From positions 29,126-93,125 of the forward strand of contig JAJFHU010000004.1 in assembly GCA_021775455.1 (NCBI GenBank): a stretch of DNA of 64,000 nt, in the 5' to 3' direction. Source of the DNA: Hyphomicrobiales bacterium (GTDB taxonomy: Bacteria; Pseudomonadota; Alphaproteobacteria; Rhizobiales; Rhizobiaceae). The position numbers and the translations under genes are program-made. The notes below the pieces were generated by a model that had not been told where the DNA came from, made no database searches, and worked only from the letters and a program-made list of their open reading frames with translations. Each line of letters starts with the position of its first letter. Position 1 is the first letter of the stretch. Shown here one piece after another: positions 1-8,835 of this stretch.

Positions 1-342
1 AGCGGGGCTGCGTACATAATGGCTACACTTACGGCTGTATTCCCTTGGCCTACTGTTGCCTTGTTGTTTCTGGGGTCGGTATTTTTAATCCTGCTTGATA
101 TATGCGGTGGGTTGCCTTTCTTGCTGGCAGTCAAACCATCTGAGCGCACTGAGATGTCAGCGATTTACTCCGGATATCGCGATGTTTCAGGAATTCTAAG
201 TCCAGGAGTTGCGTGGTTGGTACTATTGATCGCACCACTGTCAGGAGTATTTGCAGTCGCTGGCGCTGGGTTGATTGCCGCCGGGGTAGTTGCTGGCAAG
301 CTTCACCCCAGATTGGGTATGAACAGGATCAGGCATAGCTGA
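1..342 (+). CDS. MFS transporter, C-terminal part (runs in from the left edge)
   Basis: The reading frame is open from base 1, so the gene begins outside the window; the first ATG inside it (base 19) is probably internal. The visible part has two hydrophobic stretches before a short polar tail: one near the start (VALLFLGSVFLILLDICGG) and one around SPGVAWLVLLIAPLSGVFAVAG. Between them lies a cytoplasmic-type segment with PSERTEMSAIYSGYRD, a pattern I associate with the last helices of major facilitator permeases. It would move a small solute across the inner membrane; the substrate cannot be read. It is followed by 88 bases with no gene and then a glycosyltransferase on the same strand. Confidence 0.7.
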   Translation, partial: SGAAYIMATLTAVFPWPTVALLFLGSVFLILLDICGGLPFLLAVKPSERTEMSAIYSGYRDVSGILSPGVAWLVLLIAPLSGVFAVAGAGLIAAGVVAGKLHPRLGMNRIRHS

Positions 343-430
343 GCCATCATGTAATCGAACAGAGTTTGCAGCAATTCACGATTAATGCTAGGCACTCCCA
401 AAATTCAAACCTTCTCAAGAAAATTTCGTA

Positions 431-1219
431 ATGACCCAAGCAAATGTTGTCTGCATCAAGTGGGGAGAAAAGTTTCCAGCCTACTATGTGAACCGGCTCT
501 ATGCGGGTGTATTGCGTTCAATGAAACGGCCATTTCGGTTTGTGTGTTTTACAGAGCATGATGATGGAATTCGCGACGAAGTCGAAATTCATCCGCTGCC
601 AGTTGTGCCGTTTGAAGAGCGCATGGTTGAGGCGATGACTACCGGAAAGCGGCGTGGCGCATGGCGCAAGATAACGATGGCGAAACCCGGTGAAGTTAGA
701 CTTGAAGGTCCAACATTGGTGATGGACCTTGATGTGGTAGTTGCCGGAAATCTGGATGATTTATTTGACTATGCACCCGGAAAAATTTGTATGGGTCGTG
801 AATGGCGTTATCGCAATAATCCAATGCGAAAGGTTGGTGGACATGGCTCGGTTTACAAATTTGAACCGGGAAAGCACGATTATCTATACGCCGATTTTGC
901 GAACGACATTGAAGGGTCACTCGCCTATCGCGGGGAACAAAAATACATTTCGATGACTGCGCACAATCATGGTGACCTTGAATATTTCCCAGACGAATGG
1001 ATATGTTCCTTCAAGCGGCAGGCTATCCCAATGGTTCCGTTCAATTTGTTTTCTGAACCGCGTTTGTCGGAAGGATGCCGGGTCATGTGTTTTCACGGCA
1101 ATCCGAAGATGGAAGAAGCGCTCGTTGGAAAGGGCGCCAAGCTTAGATACAAGACTGTTCCGGCACCCTGGCTTCGTGAATTGTGGCTGGACAGCGATGA
1201 ACAAGACTGGATGCCTTGA
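431..1219 (+). CDS. Glycosyltransferase, GT-A type (GT8-like)
   Basis: A 262-residue protein beginning with a short beta strand (NVVCIKWGEKFPAYYVNRLYAGVL). It carries a metal/nucleotide-sugar binding DxD motif, D99-L-D101, inside MDLDVVVAGNLDDLF. This layout (hydrophobic strand, DxD, then 'the sugar stands here' language such as NLDDLFDY) is typical of retaining GT-A enzymes of the GT8 kind. It lacks a signal peptide and membrane helices, so it probably acts in the cytoplasm on a lipid-linked or soluble acceptor. It is the first of three plus-strand genes that look like one surface-glycan unit. Donor and acceptor are unknown. Confidence 0.65.
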   Translation: MTQANVVCIKWGEKFPAYYVNRLYAGVLRSMKRPFRFVCFTEHDDGIRDEVEIHPLPVVPFEERMVEAMTTGKRRGAWRKITMAKPGEVRLEGPTLVMDLDVVVAGNLDDLFDYAPGKICMGREWRYRNNPMRKVGGHGSVYKFEPGKHDYLYADFANDIEGSLAYRGEQKYISMTAHNHGDLEYFPDEWICSFKRQAIPMVPFNLFSEPRLSEGCRVMCFHGNPKMEEALVGKGAKLRYKTVPAPWLRELWLDSDEQDWMP

Positions 1220-1276
1220 GGATCAAACTTGTCCTGCGACGAAACGCATCTATGGTTTTCGATCTAACCGGCGGGA

Positions 1277-3346
1277 TTGATAATAAAGAAAATCGCGCAC
1301 ATTTTACCCGGTTTTTATTCAAGCCGGCTAACTACAAAGCGCGGTGAGGACAAGCGAATGGTGAAACCAGTGTACGATAAGGCTGCGGCGAAACGCGAGA
1401 AATTGCGCTTGAAATCGATAAAGCTGTTCAACCGGATTACCCATCCGTTGGGGTATGGTATTTTTTACCAAAGAGGGGAATGGCGTTTTGATAAAATTTC
1501 CAAGCCCAAAATAATATTTTCTACATATGATGATGCGATCAGGCAATGGCATCTTGAGTCGGAAATTACGACACCACTGGATGACAACACAGCCCGTCGC
1601 TTGCTCGAAGGTGAATTCCAACTGGAAAATAAAGGTGTTAGCGCAAAGAATACAAAGAAGCGCAGATACATTCCGGCGGAACTTGGAGTTGAGGGCCTCT
1701 TTGACAAATTAAATCAGAAGGGTGTGCGCTACGCAGTATTACGATGGTTCGACACCCTTCCAAACGTGAAACCCGGAGAAGATATCGATATATTGTTTTC
1801 AGATGAAGACATGCCGTTTGTCGACACGCTTTTCCTACTGCATAAGCGTAAGGGTGCGATTAAATGCGACTTATATAGCGCCGGCGGGCTTCCTGGCAGT
1901 TCCTTGGACGGGATCCCCTATTACGAAAAACGCTTGGCCGAGGAAATACTGGATAATACCAGATTGTATGCAAATCGATACAAGGTGCCGGATAGCTGGC
2001 GTCACCTTTTATCGCTGACGTATCACGTATTTTATCACAAGGCTCAAAACTCAGGCCTCGCACCACGAAAAGAAATTCCTCCGCTTCGCAGTGAGGTGGA
2101 TCATGACTATGCCGCTATTCTCACAGGATTGGCAAAGGAAAATGGTAAGAGTCTACAGCCGACTTTGGATGGCTTTTTCAAGTTTTTGAAGAGAAACGGA
2201 TGGGATGCTTCGATTGATACGGCACGCAAGCTCTCAGTGCGAAGGCCGGGAATTTTGGACCATTATCCAAAGCCCCGGAGGGCCGCTGGAACTGATGGTG
2301 AATTGTCGATTTTTGTTGTGCGTCAGTGGGCTTATGACCGCAGTTTGGTTCCCTGGGTTTGCCAAAATCTGAGAAATTTTGGGTTTGATGTCAAGCTGGT
2401 CAAGGAACTTGAAAAAGAAGAAAAGCAAAGAGCAGCCTCACGAATTCGTGGTGGCAATTGGGGTGCTGGCCCAAGACCTGTTTCTGGCGGAGGTCCGGCC
2501 GCGTTAATAGTTGCGTATGACTATGTTCCGTGTCCGCCGACATACTTGATGCAAAAAGAACACCCTCATGTCCGTAACGCCAGAGTTGTGCGTGTTAAGG
2601 ATATAATCCGTAAAGACATAAACAAACATGTGCCAAAACACTTACGGACAAATCCATTGCATAGTTCCGATGATGACATTGAAGCTTGGGATTATCTTGA
2701 AAGTGTACTCCCAGATTATGTTGACGAAGTGCAACGTTCAGTTTCTCAAGGATTTGAAGGTGACCCGTGTACCAAACTCGTATTGCATCGTGGGAGAAGA
2801 GCATACAGCTATGTAATGTTCAGGGATAAAAAACCATGCTTGTTAAAGATCTTTAGCGAGGGAAAAGAGGGTCGAAAGAGCTACAGTCAGGAAATGTACG
2901 CCATGCAAACATTGGGCAAGGAGCCGTGGACGCCAGAATGGATTGATCATGGCCCCAATTGGATGATGATGGAGTATTATCACAGAAAATACAGACTTGA
3001 TCACGTTGCAGAAGAATTAGGTGATGAGGACAGGCGAAAATTGGCCGGCAAAGTCCTTGATTTGTTGTTTGATATACAATCAAAAGGTTATGCACACAGA
3101 GACGCCCATGCACATAATGTATTTTTGTATAATGGCCAATTGAAAATTATTGATTTTGAAACGATGTCACCGCAAGACCCTTCAATACCGTTCCTGAAAT
3201 CATATGATGTAATTGGAAAGGGAAGTAAATCTCCAAACGCAACCGGGCGCATGTGCTATACACGAAACACGGCGAAAAAATCTTTTGAAAGGGTTCTTGG
3301 AGTAAATCTGACAGATGCGGTGCAATACATGTCGAGAAAATTTTAA
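1277..3346 (+). CDS. Two-domain protein: nucleotidyltransferase-like domain plus sugar-kinase-like domain
   Basis: 689 residues; an alternative start at base 1358 would remove 27 residues. Around residues 145-200 there is a nucleotidyltransferase-like segment (GVRYAVLRWFDTLP, then D169-I-D171-I-L in GEDIDILFS), the arrangement of the 'nucleotidyltransferase' proteins found in polysaccharide loci. The last ~200 residues carry a kinase-like core: a candidate ATP lysine in KPCLLKIFSEGKEG, a catalytic loop H607-R-D609-A-H-A-H-N614, and a metal site D626-F-E628. The HRD..HN/DFE pattern is closest to the small Kdo/heptose kinases (KdkA, WaaP) and aminoglycoside-type kinases. The middle (residues ~350-450) is unassigned. 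It sits 7 bases before a GT2 gene. A role in phosphorylating a surface sugar or lipid anchor is inference. Confidence 0.6.
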   Translation: MIIKKIAHILPGFYSSRLTTKRGEDKRMVKPVYDKAAAKREKLRLKSIKLFNRITHPLGYGIFYQRGEWRFDKISKPKIIFSTYDDAIRQWHLESEITTPLDDNTARRLLEGEFQLENKGVSAKNTKKRRYIPAELGVEGLFDKLNQKGVRYAVLRWFDTLPNVKPGEDIDILFSDEDMPFVDTLFLLHKRKGAIKCDLYSAGGLPGSSLDGIPYYEKRLAEEILDNTRLYANRYKVPDSWRHLLSLTYHVFYHKAQNSGLAPRKEIPPLRSEVDHDYAAILTGLAKENGKSLQPTLDGFFKFLKRNGWDASIDTARKLSVRRPGILDHYPKPRRAAGTDGELSIFVVRQWAYDRSLVPWVCQNLRNFGFDVKLVKELEKEEKQRAASRIRGGNWGAGPRPVSGGGPAALIVAYDYVPCPPTYLMQKEHPHVRNARVVRVKDIIRKDINKHVPKHLRTNPLHSSDDDIEAWDYLESVLPDYVDEVQRSVSQGFEGDPCTKLVLHRGRRAYSYVMFRDKKPCLLKIFSEGKEGRKSYSQEMYAMQTLGKEPWTPEWIDHGPNWMMMEYYHRKYRLDHVAEELGDEDRRKLAGKVLDLLFDIQSKGYAHRDAHAHNVFLYNGQLKIIDFETMSPQDPSIPFLKSYDVIGKGSKSPNATGRMCYTRNTAKKSFERVLGVNLTDAVQYMSRKF

Positions 3347-3352
3347 TTCGCC

Positions 3353-4201
3353 ATGAAGATTGGCGTTATCATATCCACCTATAATTCTCCAGAATGGCTC
3401 GACAAGGTGCTTGCCGGTTACGCGAAGCAAAGTTATCGGAACTTCGAAATTGTGGTGGCGGACGATGGGTCGACCAGTGAAACAGCAAAACTAATCCGAA
3501 AGCACAAGCGGGAAAACAAACTTGCGATAAAACATGTGTGGCATGAAGATGAGAGGTTCCGGAAATGGAAAATTGTAAACCAGGCAATTTCTGAAAGCAC
3601 GGCTGAGTATCTTCTGTTTACCGATGGTGACTGTATTCCGCATCCTGATTTGCTTGCCGTACATGCGCGGGAAGCTGAGCAGGGTAAGTTTCTGTCAGGT
3701 GGGTATTGCCGATTGACCATGGAAACAAGTGAGGCAATCAGTGTCGAAGACATTGATAGCGGTGATGTTTTCAAACTCACCTGGCTTTTGAAAAACGGAT
3801 TTGGCCTTAATCTGAAATGGTTGAAGGTACTGGCTCCAGGAACATTTCTCGAAAATCTGCTGAACCGCATCACGCCTGCCAAGAAAACATTTAACGGAAA
3901 TAATTCTTCATGCTTTCGCGACGATGTCCTTTGCATCAATGGATTTGATGAACGTATTTTGTATGGGGGCGGGGATCGTGAATTTGGATATCGTCTGGAA
4001 AATTTTGGTGTTGCACCGAAAGTCATTCGTTATTCCACCTTGTGCCTGCATCTGGACCATCCAAGAGGGTATAAAGATCCGAATATTCGAGCAGCCAATC
4101 TGGAAATAATTGACGAGACCAGGGCTCATAAGCGTGTAACAACCGAATACGGGATTGTTTCGCCCTTCGCGATCAATGAGATTGAGCCAGATTCTCAATG
4201 A
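3353..4201 (+). CDS. Glycosyltransferase family 2 with C-terminal galactosyltransferase-type domain
   Basis: 282 residues, cytoplasmic. The N-terminal GT2 core is clear: IGVIISTYNSPEWLDKVLAGY, then VVADDGSTSETAKLI, then the metal-binding D91-G-D93 in LLFTDGDCIPHPDL. The C-terminal part has GFDERILYGGGDREFGYRLE, the segment typical of the Glyco_transf_7C region that recognises the acceptor side. It follows the kinase fusion by 7 bases. Its 3' end overlaps the 3' end of the opposite-strand surface-carbohydrate gene by 29 bases, so the two transcription units collide tail to tail. Confidence 0.8.
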   Translation: MKIGVIISTYNSPEWLDKVLAGYAKQSYRNFEIVVADDGSTSETAKLIRKHKRENKLAIKHVWHEDERFRKWKIVNQAISESTAEYLLFTDGDCIPHPDLLAVHAREAEQGKFLSGGYCRLTMETSEAISVEDIDSGDVFKLTWLLKNGFGLNLKWLKVLAPGTFLENLLNRITPAKKTFNGNNSSCFRDDVLCINGFDERILYGGGDREFGYRLENFGVAPKVIRYSTLCLHLDHPRGYKDPNIRAANLEIIDETRAHKRVTTEYGIVSPFAINEIEPDSQ

Positions 4202-5516
4202 CAAAGAGATCCGGGTAAACTTGTTTTACGCTGGGTGGTGTTTCCTGACGCAGTGAATTTGAAATGTTCTTGAGAATTTCGGAAACCTCACTTTCGTTGC
4301 TTCCATCCCATTTTTGCTGGGAGTAGGCTTTGGCCGATTTTGATCGTGGCCAGTAATCCGCCACGAGTTGGCGGGGCAAGAAACGCAGCCAGCTCAAGTA
4401 AGGCGGTAGGTCGCCTCCGTCAATTGCAATCTTGTCAAATTCTTCGACAATTTTTTCTGATGCCAATTTGCCCTCCAGAGAAGCAAAATGTTTTTCCAGG
4501 GTTTTGCGATTTTTTGCAGCTTTGTCGGGATTTGAAAGTCTCTCAGAAATGGCTTCTTTCAGGTCTTTTTCTGTTCGCACGATCGTTGCAAAAGACTTCA
4601 TGATATCAGACTCGTGTTTTTTGTCGGGTGCTGGTGCGTACATGACATGAGGTTTCCCCAACAATTCAGCTTCTATGCCAGTTGTGCAACCATGATGGAC
4701 CATACAATCGCTGGCTAGCAGCCATGGCGTGACCAACCCACCGCTGACAACTTCTACATTGTCAAGAATTCCCAAATTTTTTTGCCAAAATTTAATGTCT
4801 TCACTTGGGTGGGGGCGGACCAGCAATTTGTGATCGGGAAACCATTCTACAAATTTTGGCAGTGTCTCGAGATAACAATCCAGGTTTGCTTGCATGTCAG
4901 CTTTGAACCTGGATATCGTTGAATTGTAGTTTTTGACCTGTTTTGTACTGCGGGCAATTTGCCGATTTTTGAATTCCTCACCGCGGGCATGGTTGATAGT
5001 TGGGAAGTTGGAGTTGAACAGAATAAATTTTCCATGTTTCCTGCGCAGCGCCTCAACATCCTTTTCATAAAGGTTTTGAAACTGGGTTCGCCACAAATCC
5101 ATTCGTATGAGCCCAGTTGTAACAAATTTGTTTTGATGGTTTGGATAACGCTTCGAAATATCTTTTTGAACATTGTCAGACAAGCAAAACCAACGGGATG
5201 TAACGTCTAACGTTTCTTCAGCAAGACGGTTTGCGGAAAATACTTCGGGATAGTCCAGGTAACCGGTAGATTCCTCATCCAATGCAGTTATCACCCAGCC
5301 ATGGCTGGAAAACATTGCGACCTTGCGATCACCTTTTCGACCAATGCTTTTGTCAAACACGATCCCTTTGGGTAGATGCCCTATCAGTCTGCGAATTACC
5401 CGGTCTTGACCGAACAAGACTTTGTAACCCGCTTTGGCGGCCAGGCTGGCAACCAGAAGCCTGGCCGGGAATTCCCGAACCTTTACTTCAATTGGTATCA
5501 AAATCCATTTAGTCAT
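4173..5516 (-). CDS. Surface carbohydrate biosynthesis protein
   Basis: 447 residues, without signal peptide. The N-terminus has a GT-B-like start (WILIPIEVKVREFPARLLVASLAAKAGYKVLFGQ). The middle holds the nucleotide-sugar-side pattern KLLVRPHPSED, then LLASDCMVHHGCTTGIEAELLGKPHVMY, as seen in capsule and CDP-glycerol-type transferases. This combination is what I know as the 'surface carbohydrate biosynthesis protein' family that accompanies sialic-acid-like loci. It is the last gene of the minus-strand series. Function is inferred from the fold and context; the exact reaction is unknown. Confidence 0.7.
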   Translation of the reverse strand: MTKWILIPIEVKVREFPARLLVASLAAKAGYKVLFGQDRVIRRLIGHLPKGIVFDKSIGRKGDRKVAMFSSHGWVITALDEESTGYLDYPEVFSANRLAEETLDVTSRWFCLSDNVQKDISKRYPNHQNKFVTTGLIRMDLWRTQFQNLYEKDVEALRRKHGKFILFNSNFPTINHARGEEFKNRQIARSTKQVKNYNSTISRFKADMQANLDCYLETLPKFVEWFPDHKLLVRPHPSEDIKFWQKNLGILDNVEVVSGGLVTPWLLASDCMVHHGCTTGIEAELLGKPHVMYAPAPDKKHESDIMKSFATIVRTEKDLKEAISERLSNPDKAAKNRKTLEKHFASLEGKLASEKIVEEFDKIAIDGGDLPPYLSWLRFLPRQLVADYWPRSKSAKAYSQQKWDGSNESEVSEILKNISNSLRQETPPSVKQVYPDLFVIENLAQSH

Positions 5517-5564
5517 ACTGATACTTTTAACTCATTTATCATTGCGGAACTGTTTGGATAATCA

Positions 5565-6533
5565 CTAACGAATTTTGTATGGGTCGCTCTGAAAATATTC
5601 CGAATTATACCAATCATAAAATTTTGAAAATGCCATCTGGCTACAATTTTCAGAGAATGCCCGTTCATAACCAAAATGTAACATCAAATCGCCCAACCAA
5701 TACTCGATTATTTGAGCCTCATTTTCGTCAATTCGTTCATTCCAACGACTTATATTATCTGGCGAAATACCAGTGAACTTTTTTTGTTCGTAACTGTTTC
5801 CTGAAAAATCGACCCCGAACCGGGTTGGCTGAAGCATGGACTGGTCAAACTCTATATTACAAAATTTGGCCAAACGTTCCATTTCTGGTTTCGGGTTCGT
5901 TACCAAATCTTCAAATCTGATTGTGGTGAAACAGTCTTTGTAATTTTTCAGATTGTTTCTCGCCGATTGAAAATCCAGTTTTACCCGATTGATCAGACTT
6001 GCAATGGTCTTGAGGTTGTCTTCTCCCAGCTTCGAATAGTATTTTTCAACTCCACTTTTAAGGGCGCTGTAATTATCGCGCGGATCCCTAACAATGTGAA
6101 TAAATTTGCATGTTGGGAACCCTTGAAGAATTTCATGTATGTATATCGATTGAGTAGTCTCTTTTATAATGATCGGGCGATCTGAATTGTCGCCAATTTC
6201 TTGTTTCCATGCGGTGAGCAATGCAGTCAATACTGGCTTTTTTGATCGTAACTGATCGTCATCAATTTGATCACAAAAAGCCTCCCAAAAACTTTCAAAA
6301 TTCAATTCAGTGCTTTCTTGAAACACATCAGACAGATTGGTCTTTGTTATGGTTCTTAATCGCTCTGTTAAGTCCTTTGTAGTCAACGATTTATCTTGAG
6401 CGTAACCCGGAAAATATGCATAAAAAATACTTAAATCGACAGGATAGATACACGCGTCTTTGTGCCCATCAAACAAATTGTGAAGCAATGTAGTGCCTGA
6501 TTTTCTATGTCCGGTTAAAAATATGAGATCCAT
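5565..6533 (-). CDS. Sulfotransferase family protein
   Basis: 322 residues. The PAPS 5'-phosphosulfate loop is at the very N-terminus (FLTGHRKSGTTLLHNLF). The 3'-phosphate binding segment is in the middle (FIHIVRDPRDNYSALKSG). Both are the classic P-loop-like signatures of sulfotransferases. No signal peptide or membrane segment is seen, so it would act in the cytoplasm. Its place in the glycan locus suggests that it sulfates the polysaccharide or its precursor; the acceptor is not readable. The gene is notably A+T-rich compared with the housekeeping genes further right. Confidence 0.85.
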   Translation of the reverse strand: MDLIFLTGHRKSGTTLLHNLFDGHKDACIYPVDLSIFYAYFPGYAQDKSLTTKDLTERLRTITKTNLSDVFQESTELNFESFWEAFCDQIDDDQLRSKKPVLTALLTAWKQEIGDNSDRPIIIKETTQSIYIHEILQGFPTCKFIHIVRDPRDNYSALKSGVEKYYSKLGEDNLKTIASLINRVKLDFQSARNNLKNYKDCFTTIRFEDLVTNPKPEMERLAKFCNIEFDQSMLQPTRFGVDFSGNSYEQKKFTGISPDNISRWNERIDENEAQIIEYWLGDLMLHFGYERAFSENCSQMAFSKFYDWYNSEYFQSDPYKIR

Positions 6534-6616
6534 AAATTTTCGCAGTTTTCAAAATTGCCTTCAAAAAATTAGAGCTATTGGATGCTGTTAGCAACTCCGG
6601 CAGGAAAATTAGAAGG

Positions 6617-7969
6617 CTAATATTGAATCAACTCTGCTTCTTTCATCATCGTCAAAATTTCATTGATATCATCGAATGGTTTTTGAAGCCTTTCAGCAAT
6701 ATCCAATATGCTATGCTCTCCATCACATAAAGAAATTGTGTTCATCATGTCCGCAACGGTTTTTCTTGTATCCCTGGTGCTCGTGGAAGGATAGAGACCT
6801 CTTTTGCCAAGTTGCGGTTCACCCAAAACTGTCACCTTAGGGTAATCGTCGAGTTCAATGATTTGAATGGCTTTTTGCAGAGCACAAAATCCTCCCTGTA
6901 AACCGGCTGGAGAAATCAAGGATAAATCATCCATCGAGGTATGATACTCAGGATACTCGCCGTACTTGCTTCGCATGATGCTCGCAACCGGCAAATCAAT
7001 GCCAGGTGCGCAGTATTGCCGTTCATCGCTGCCGCGATCAAACCATGAATATTCCAGATAATCTTGATCAACATGTTTCAGGACGTGTTTGGCAACCTTG
7101 TCGGAAATTGTGTTGCCGGCACGGGATGGTAAAAATGAGTAAGCCCGATTATCTCCCAGGCAGGTCAAATTGTATCCGGCAATTGTTCGTTCTTTCATAT
7201 GTTGATAATTCTTACTCAGATAAACGATGGAGCCAATTGTTTCAGGAATGAAAACAAATCTGTACGTAAAGCGTCTTTTGTTCAGTGACTGTAGCCAAAG
7301 TGCCAAGGCGGTTGCGACAACCGGACCAGAGAGTTCGTTGTTTGCCATGGATGGGTGGCAAATGTAGGTTGAAAGAAGAACTTCCTCGTCACTATCACCA
7401 GCAATCAGGATATCACCGTAATTGAGAACCCCGGGTTCAAGGGTTGAATCAATAACTGCATGATATTTACCCTCTTTTAGTTTGGTGCGCTGATTATCAG
7501 TGAGGCAAACCCCCCAATTTCTAGCGTAGTAGGAAGTGATATAGGGTATGGCGTCGGGCATATCGGGAAGTGAATGCAAATGGTTCTGCAACTCGGGCAA
7601 ATCCAGCCACACATCAACGGGCTCAGAGTACCCCATGATGTGTAAATTGTTTTCCGCAAAATCAATCAATCTGGAGCCGTTTTCGTCTTCTATGTAGGCT
7701 TCGCGAATGTTCCATTCTTCGGGAATGGTCCAATCGAATGCTGCTGTCCCGCTTGGGACCGAATGTGTTTGAAGGTCGGGAAGAAGTGATTTCAGTATTG
7801 ATAATGTATGCCTGGTTCCCTTGCCGGTGAGGCTTCTGCAAATCGGGAATAGATGCTCCGCAAGTTGGTAGCAAAAATCACCGATCAAAAGATCATTTTG
7901 TTCGACTTCGCTGAACAGTTTGCCTGCTACTTGGGTTAAAGATTGTAGGTCGAGATTAGTGGTTGTCAT
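6617..7969 (-). CDS. DUF4910 (DUF2172) aminopeptidase-like protein with C-terminal winged helix
   Basis: 450 residues. Features typical of the family are LFPICRSLTGKGTRHTL near the N-terminus, a DUF2172 middle part (IPEEWNIREAYI), and M28-peptidase-like metal-site segments: LLSTYICHPSMANNELSGPVV, then FVFIPETIGSI and EYHTSMDDL. The last ~80 residues (DGEHSILDIAERLQKPFDDINEILTMMKEAELI) read as a small winged-helix domain. Such proteins are frequent in sialic-acid-like and capsule loci, where their substrate is unknown. It lacks a signal peptide, so a peptide or amide bond in a cytoplasmic precursor is the likely target (inference). Confidence 0.8.
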   Translation of the reverse strand: MTTTNLDLQSLTQVAGKLFSEVEQNDLLIGDFCYQLAEHLFPICRSLTGKGTRHTLSILKSLLPDLQTHSVPSGTAAFDWTIPEEWNIREAYIEDENGSRLIDFAENNLHIMGYSEPVDVWLDLPELQNHLHSLPDMPDAIPYITSYYARNWGVCLTDNQRTKLKEGKYHAVIDSTLEPGVLNYGDILIAGDSDEEVLLSTYICHPSMANNELSGPVVATALALWLQSLNKRRFTYRFVFIPETIGSIVYLSKNYQHMKERTIAGYNLTCLGDNRAYSFLPSRAGNTISDKVAKHVLKHVDQDYLEYSWFDRGSDERQYCAPGIDLPVASIMRSKYGEYPEYHTSMDDLSLISPAGLQGGFCALQKAIQIIELDDYPKVTVLGEPQLGKRGLYPSTSTRDTRKTVADMMNTISLCDGEHSILDIAERLQKPFDDINEILTMMKEAELIQY

Positions 7970-8029
7970 CAGGAAATCTTTGTCAAAAACTGCCTCAAAC
8001 TTATATATTTTTCCATTTTGATGAGGGCG

Positions 8030-8803
8030 TTAAATGTAGGGTATCCGGAACACGCGATCATTCAATATTTTTCTCAATAGATTTTGTGCTTTGTGCAAGT
8101 CATTTGTAATCCCATTTTTTTCCAGTTTTTTCAAAGCCCAAATCATAGTTGGCAAGTTGGTGGAACTCTGGTCTTTCACGACATTCCAGACTTTTCTGCA
8201 AAATTTCAGATCATCTTCGAAATCAACAGTTAATCTGTACTTTGAAAAATTTTCGTTCGAGAAAATGGAGCACTGACTAAAAATTTCGGGATTATTATAT
8301 ATGAAGGGAGTTACATGCTCTTTATCAGAACTGGATAGCTTGTCTTCGTCAATCTTTTTAAAAACATTTTTTTCCAACACTTCGACATGCATGCCTACTG
8401 GGAATGTTTCTTCCAAAACGGTGGAGGTGTAATCTGCCTGCCTATTCAACGCGGTATCAATGCAAAAATCAATTAGCTGCGTATCAACAAATGGGCAATC
8501 TCCATTTATCCTAACTGCAATATCCAGATTGAATTTTTCCACCGCGCCTTTGAACCGGCCAAAAACATTGTCCAGACTTCCCTGGAAAATTTCTATGTTG
8601 AGTGATTTGGCAATACTGACCAATTTCGAATTTTCATCGCCGGAAGAAGTTGCCAATATAATCTGATCGACATTTCTACATTTCTTAATTCGCTCAACAA
8701 TAAATTCGAATAACGTTTTTTCATCCCAAAATGGTGATATCACCTTGCCTGGAAACCGGGAGGATGACATCCTTGCCAACAATACAATTCCTACTTTTTT
8801 CAT
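8030..8803 (-). CDS. Cytidylyltransferase of the SpsF / NeuA (CMP-sugar) type
   Basis: 257 residues. The N-terminal nucleotide-binding motif is IVLLARMSSSRFPGKVISP, matching the L-A-R-x-x-S-x-R-x-P-x-K pattern of CMP-Kdo/CMP-sialate synthetases and SpsF proteins. It is followed by VRINGDCPFVDTQLIDFCID and the late RLTVDFEDDLKFC. It would transfer CMP from CTP onto a nonulosonic-acid-like sugar in the cytoplasm. With the NeuB-family gene in the same series this makes the locus a candidate CMP-sugar pathway. It starts at an ATG 32 bases after the stop of the upstream oxidoreductase gene. Confidence 0.75.
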   Translation of the reverse strand: MKKVGIVLLARMSSSRFPGKVISPFWDEKTLFEFIVERIKKCRNVDQIILATSSGDENSKLVSIAKSLNIEIFQGSLDNVFGRFKGAVEKFNLDIAVRINGDCPFVDTQLIDFCIDTALNRQADYTSTVLEETFPVGMHVEVLEKNVFKKIDEDKLSSSDKEHVTPFIYNNPEIFSQCSIFSNENFSKYRLTVDFEDDLKFCRKVWNVVKDQSSTNLPTMIWALKKLEKNGITNDLHKAQNLLRKILNDRVFRIPYI

Positions 8804-8835
8804 GTAGTGTCAGGCGCTTTCTTTCCAGAGGAACT

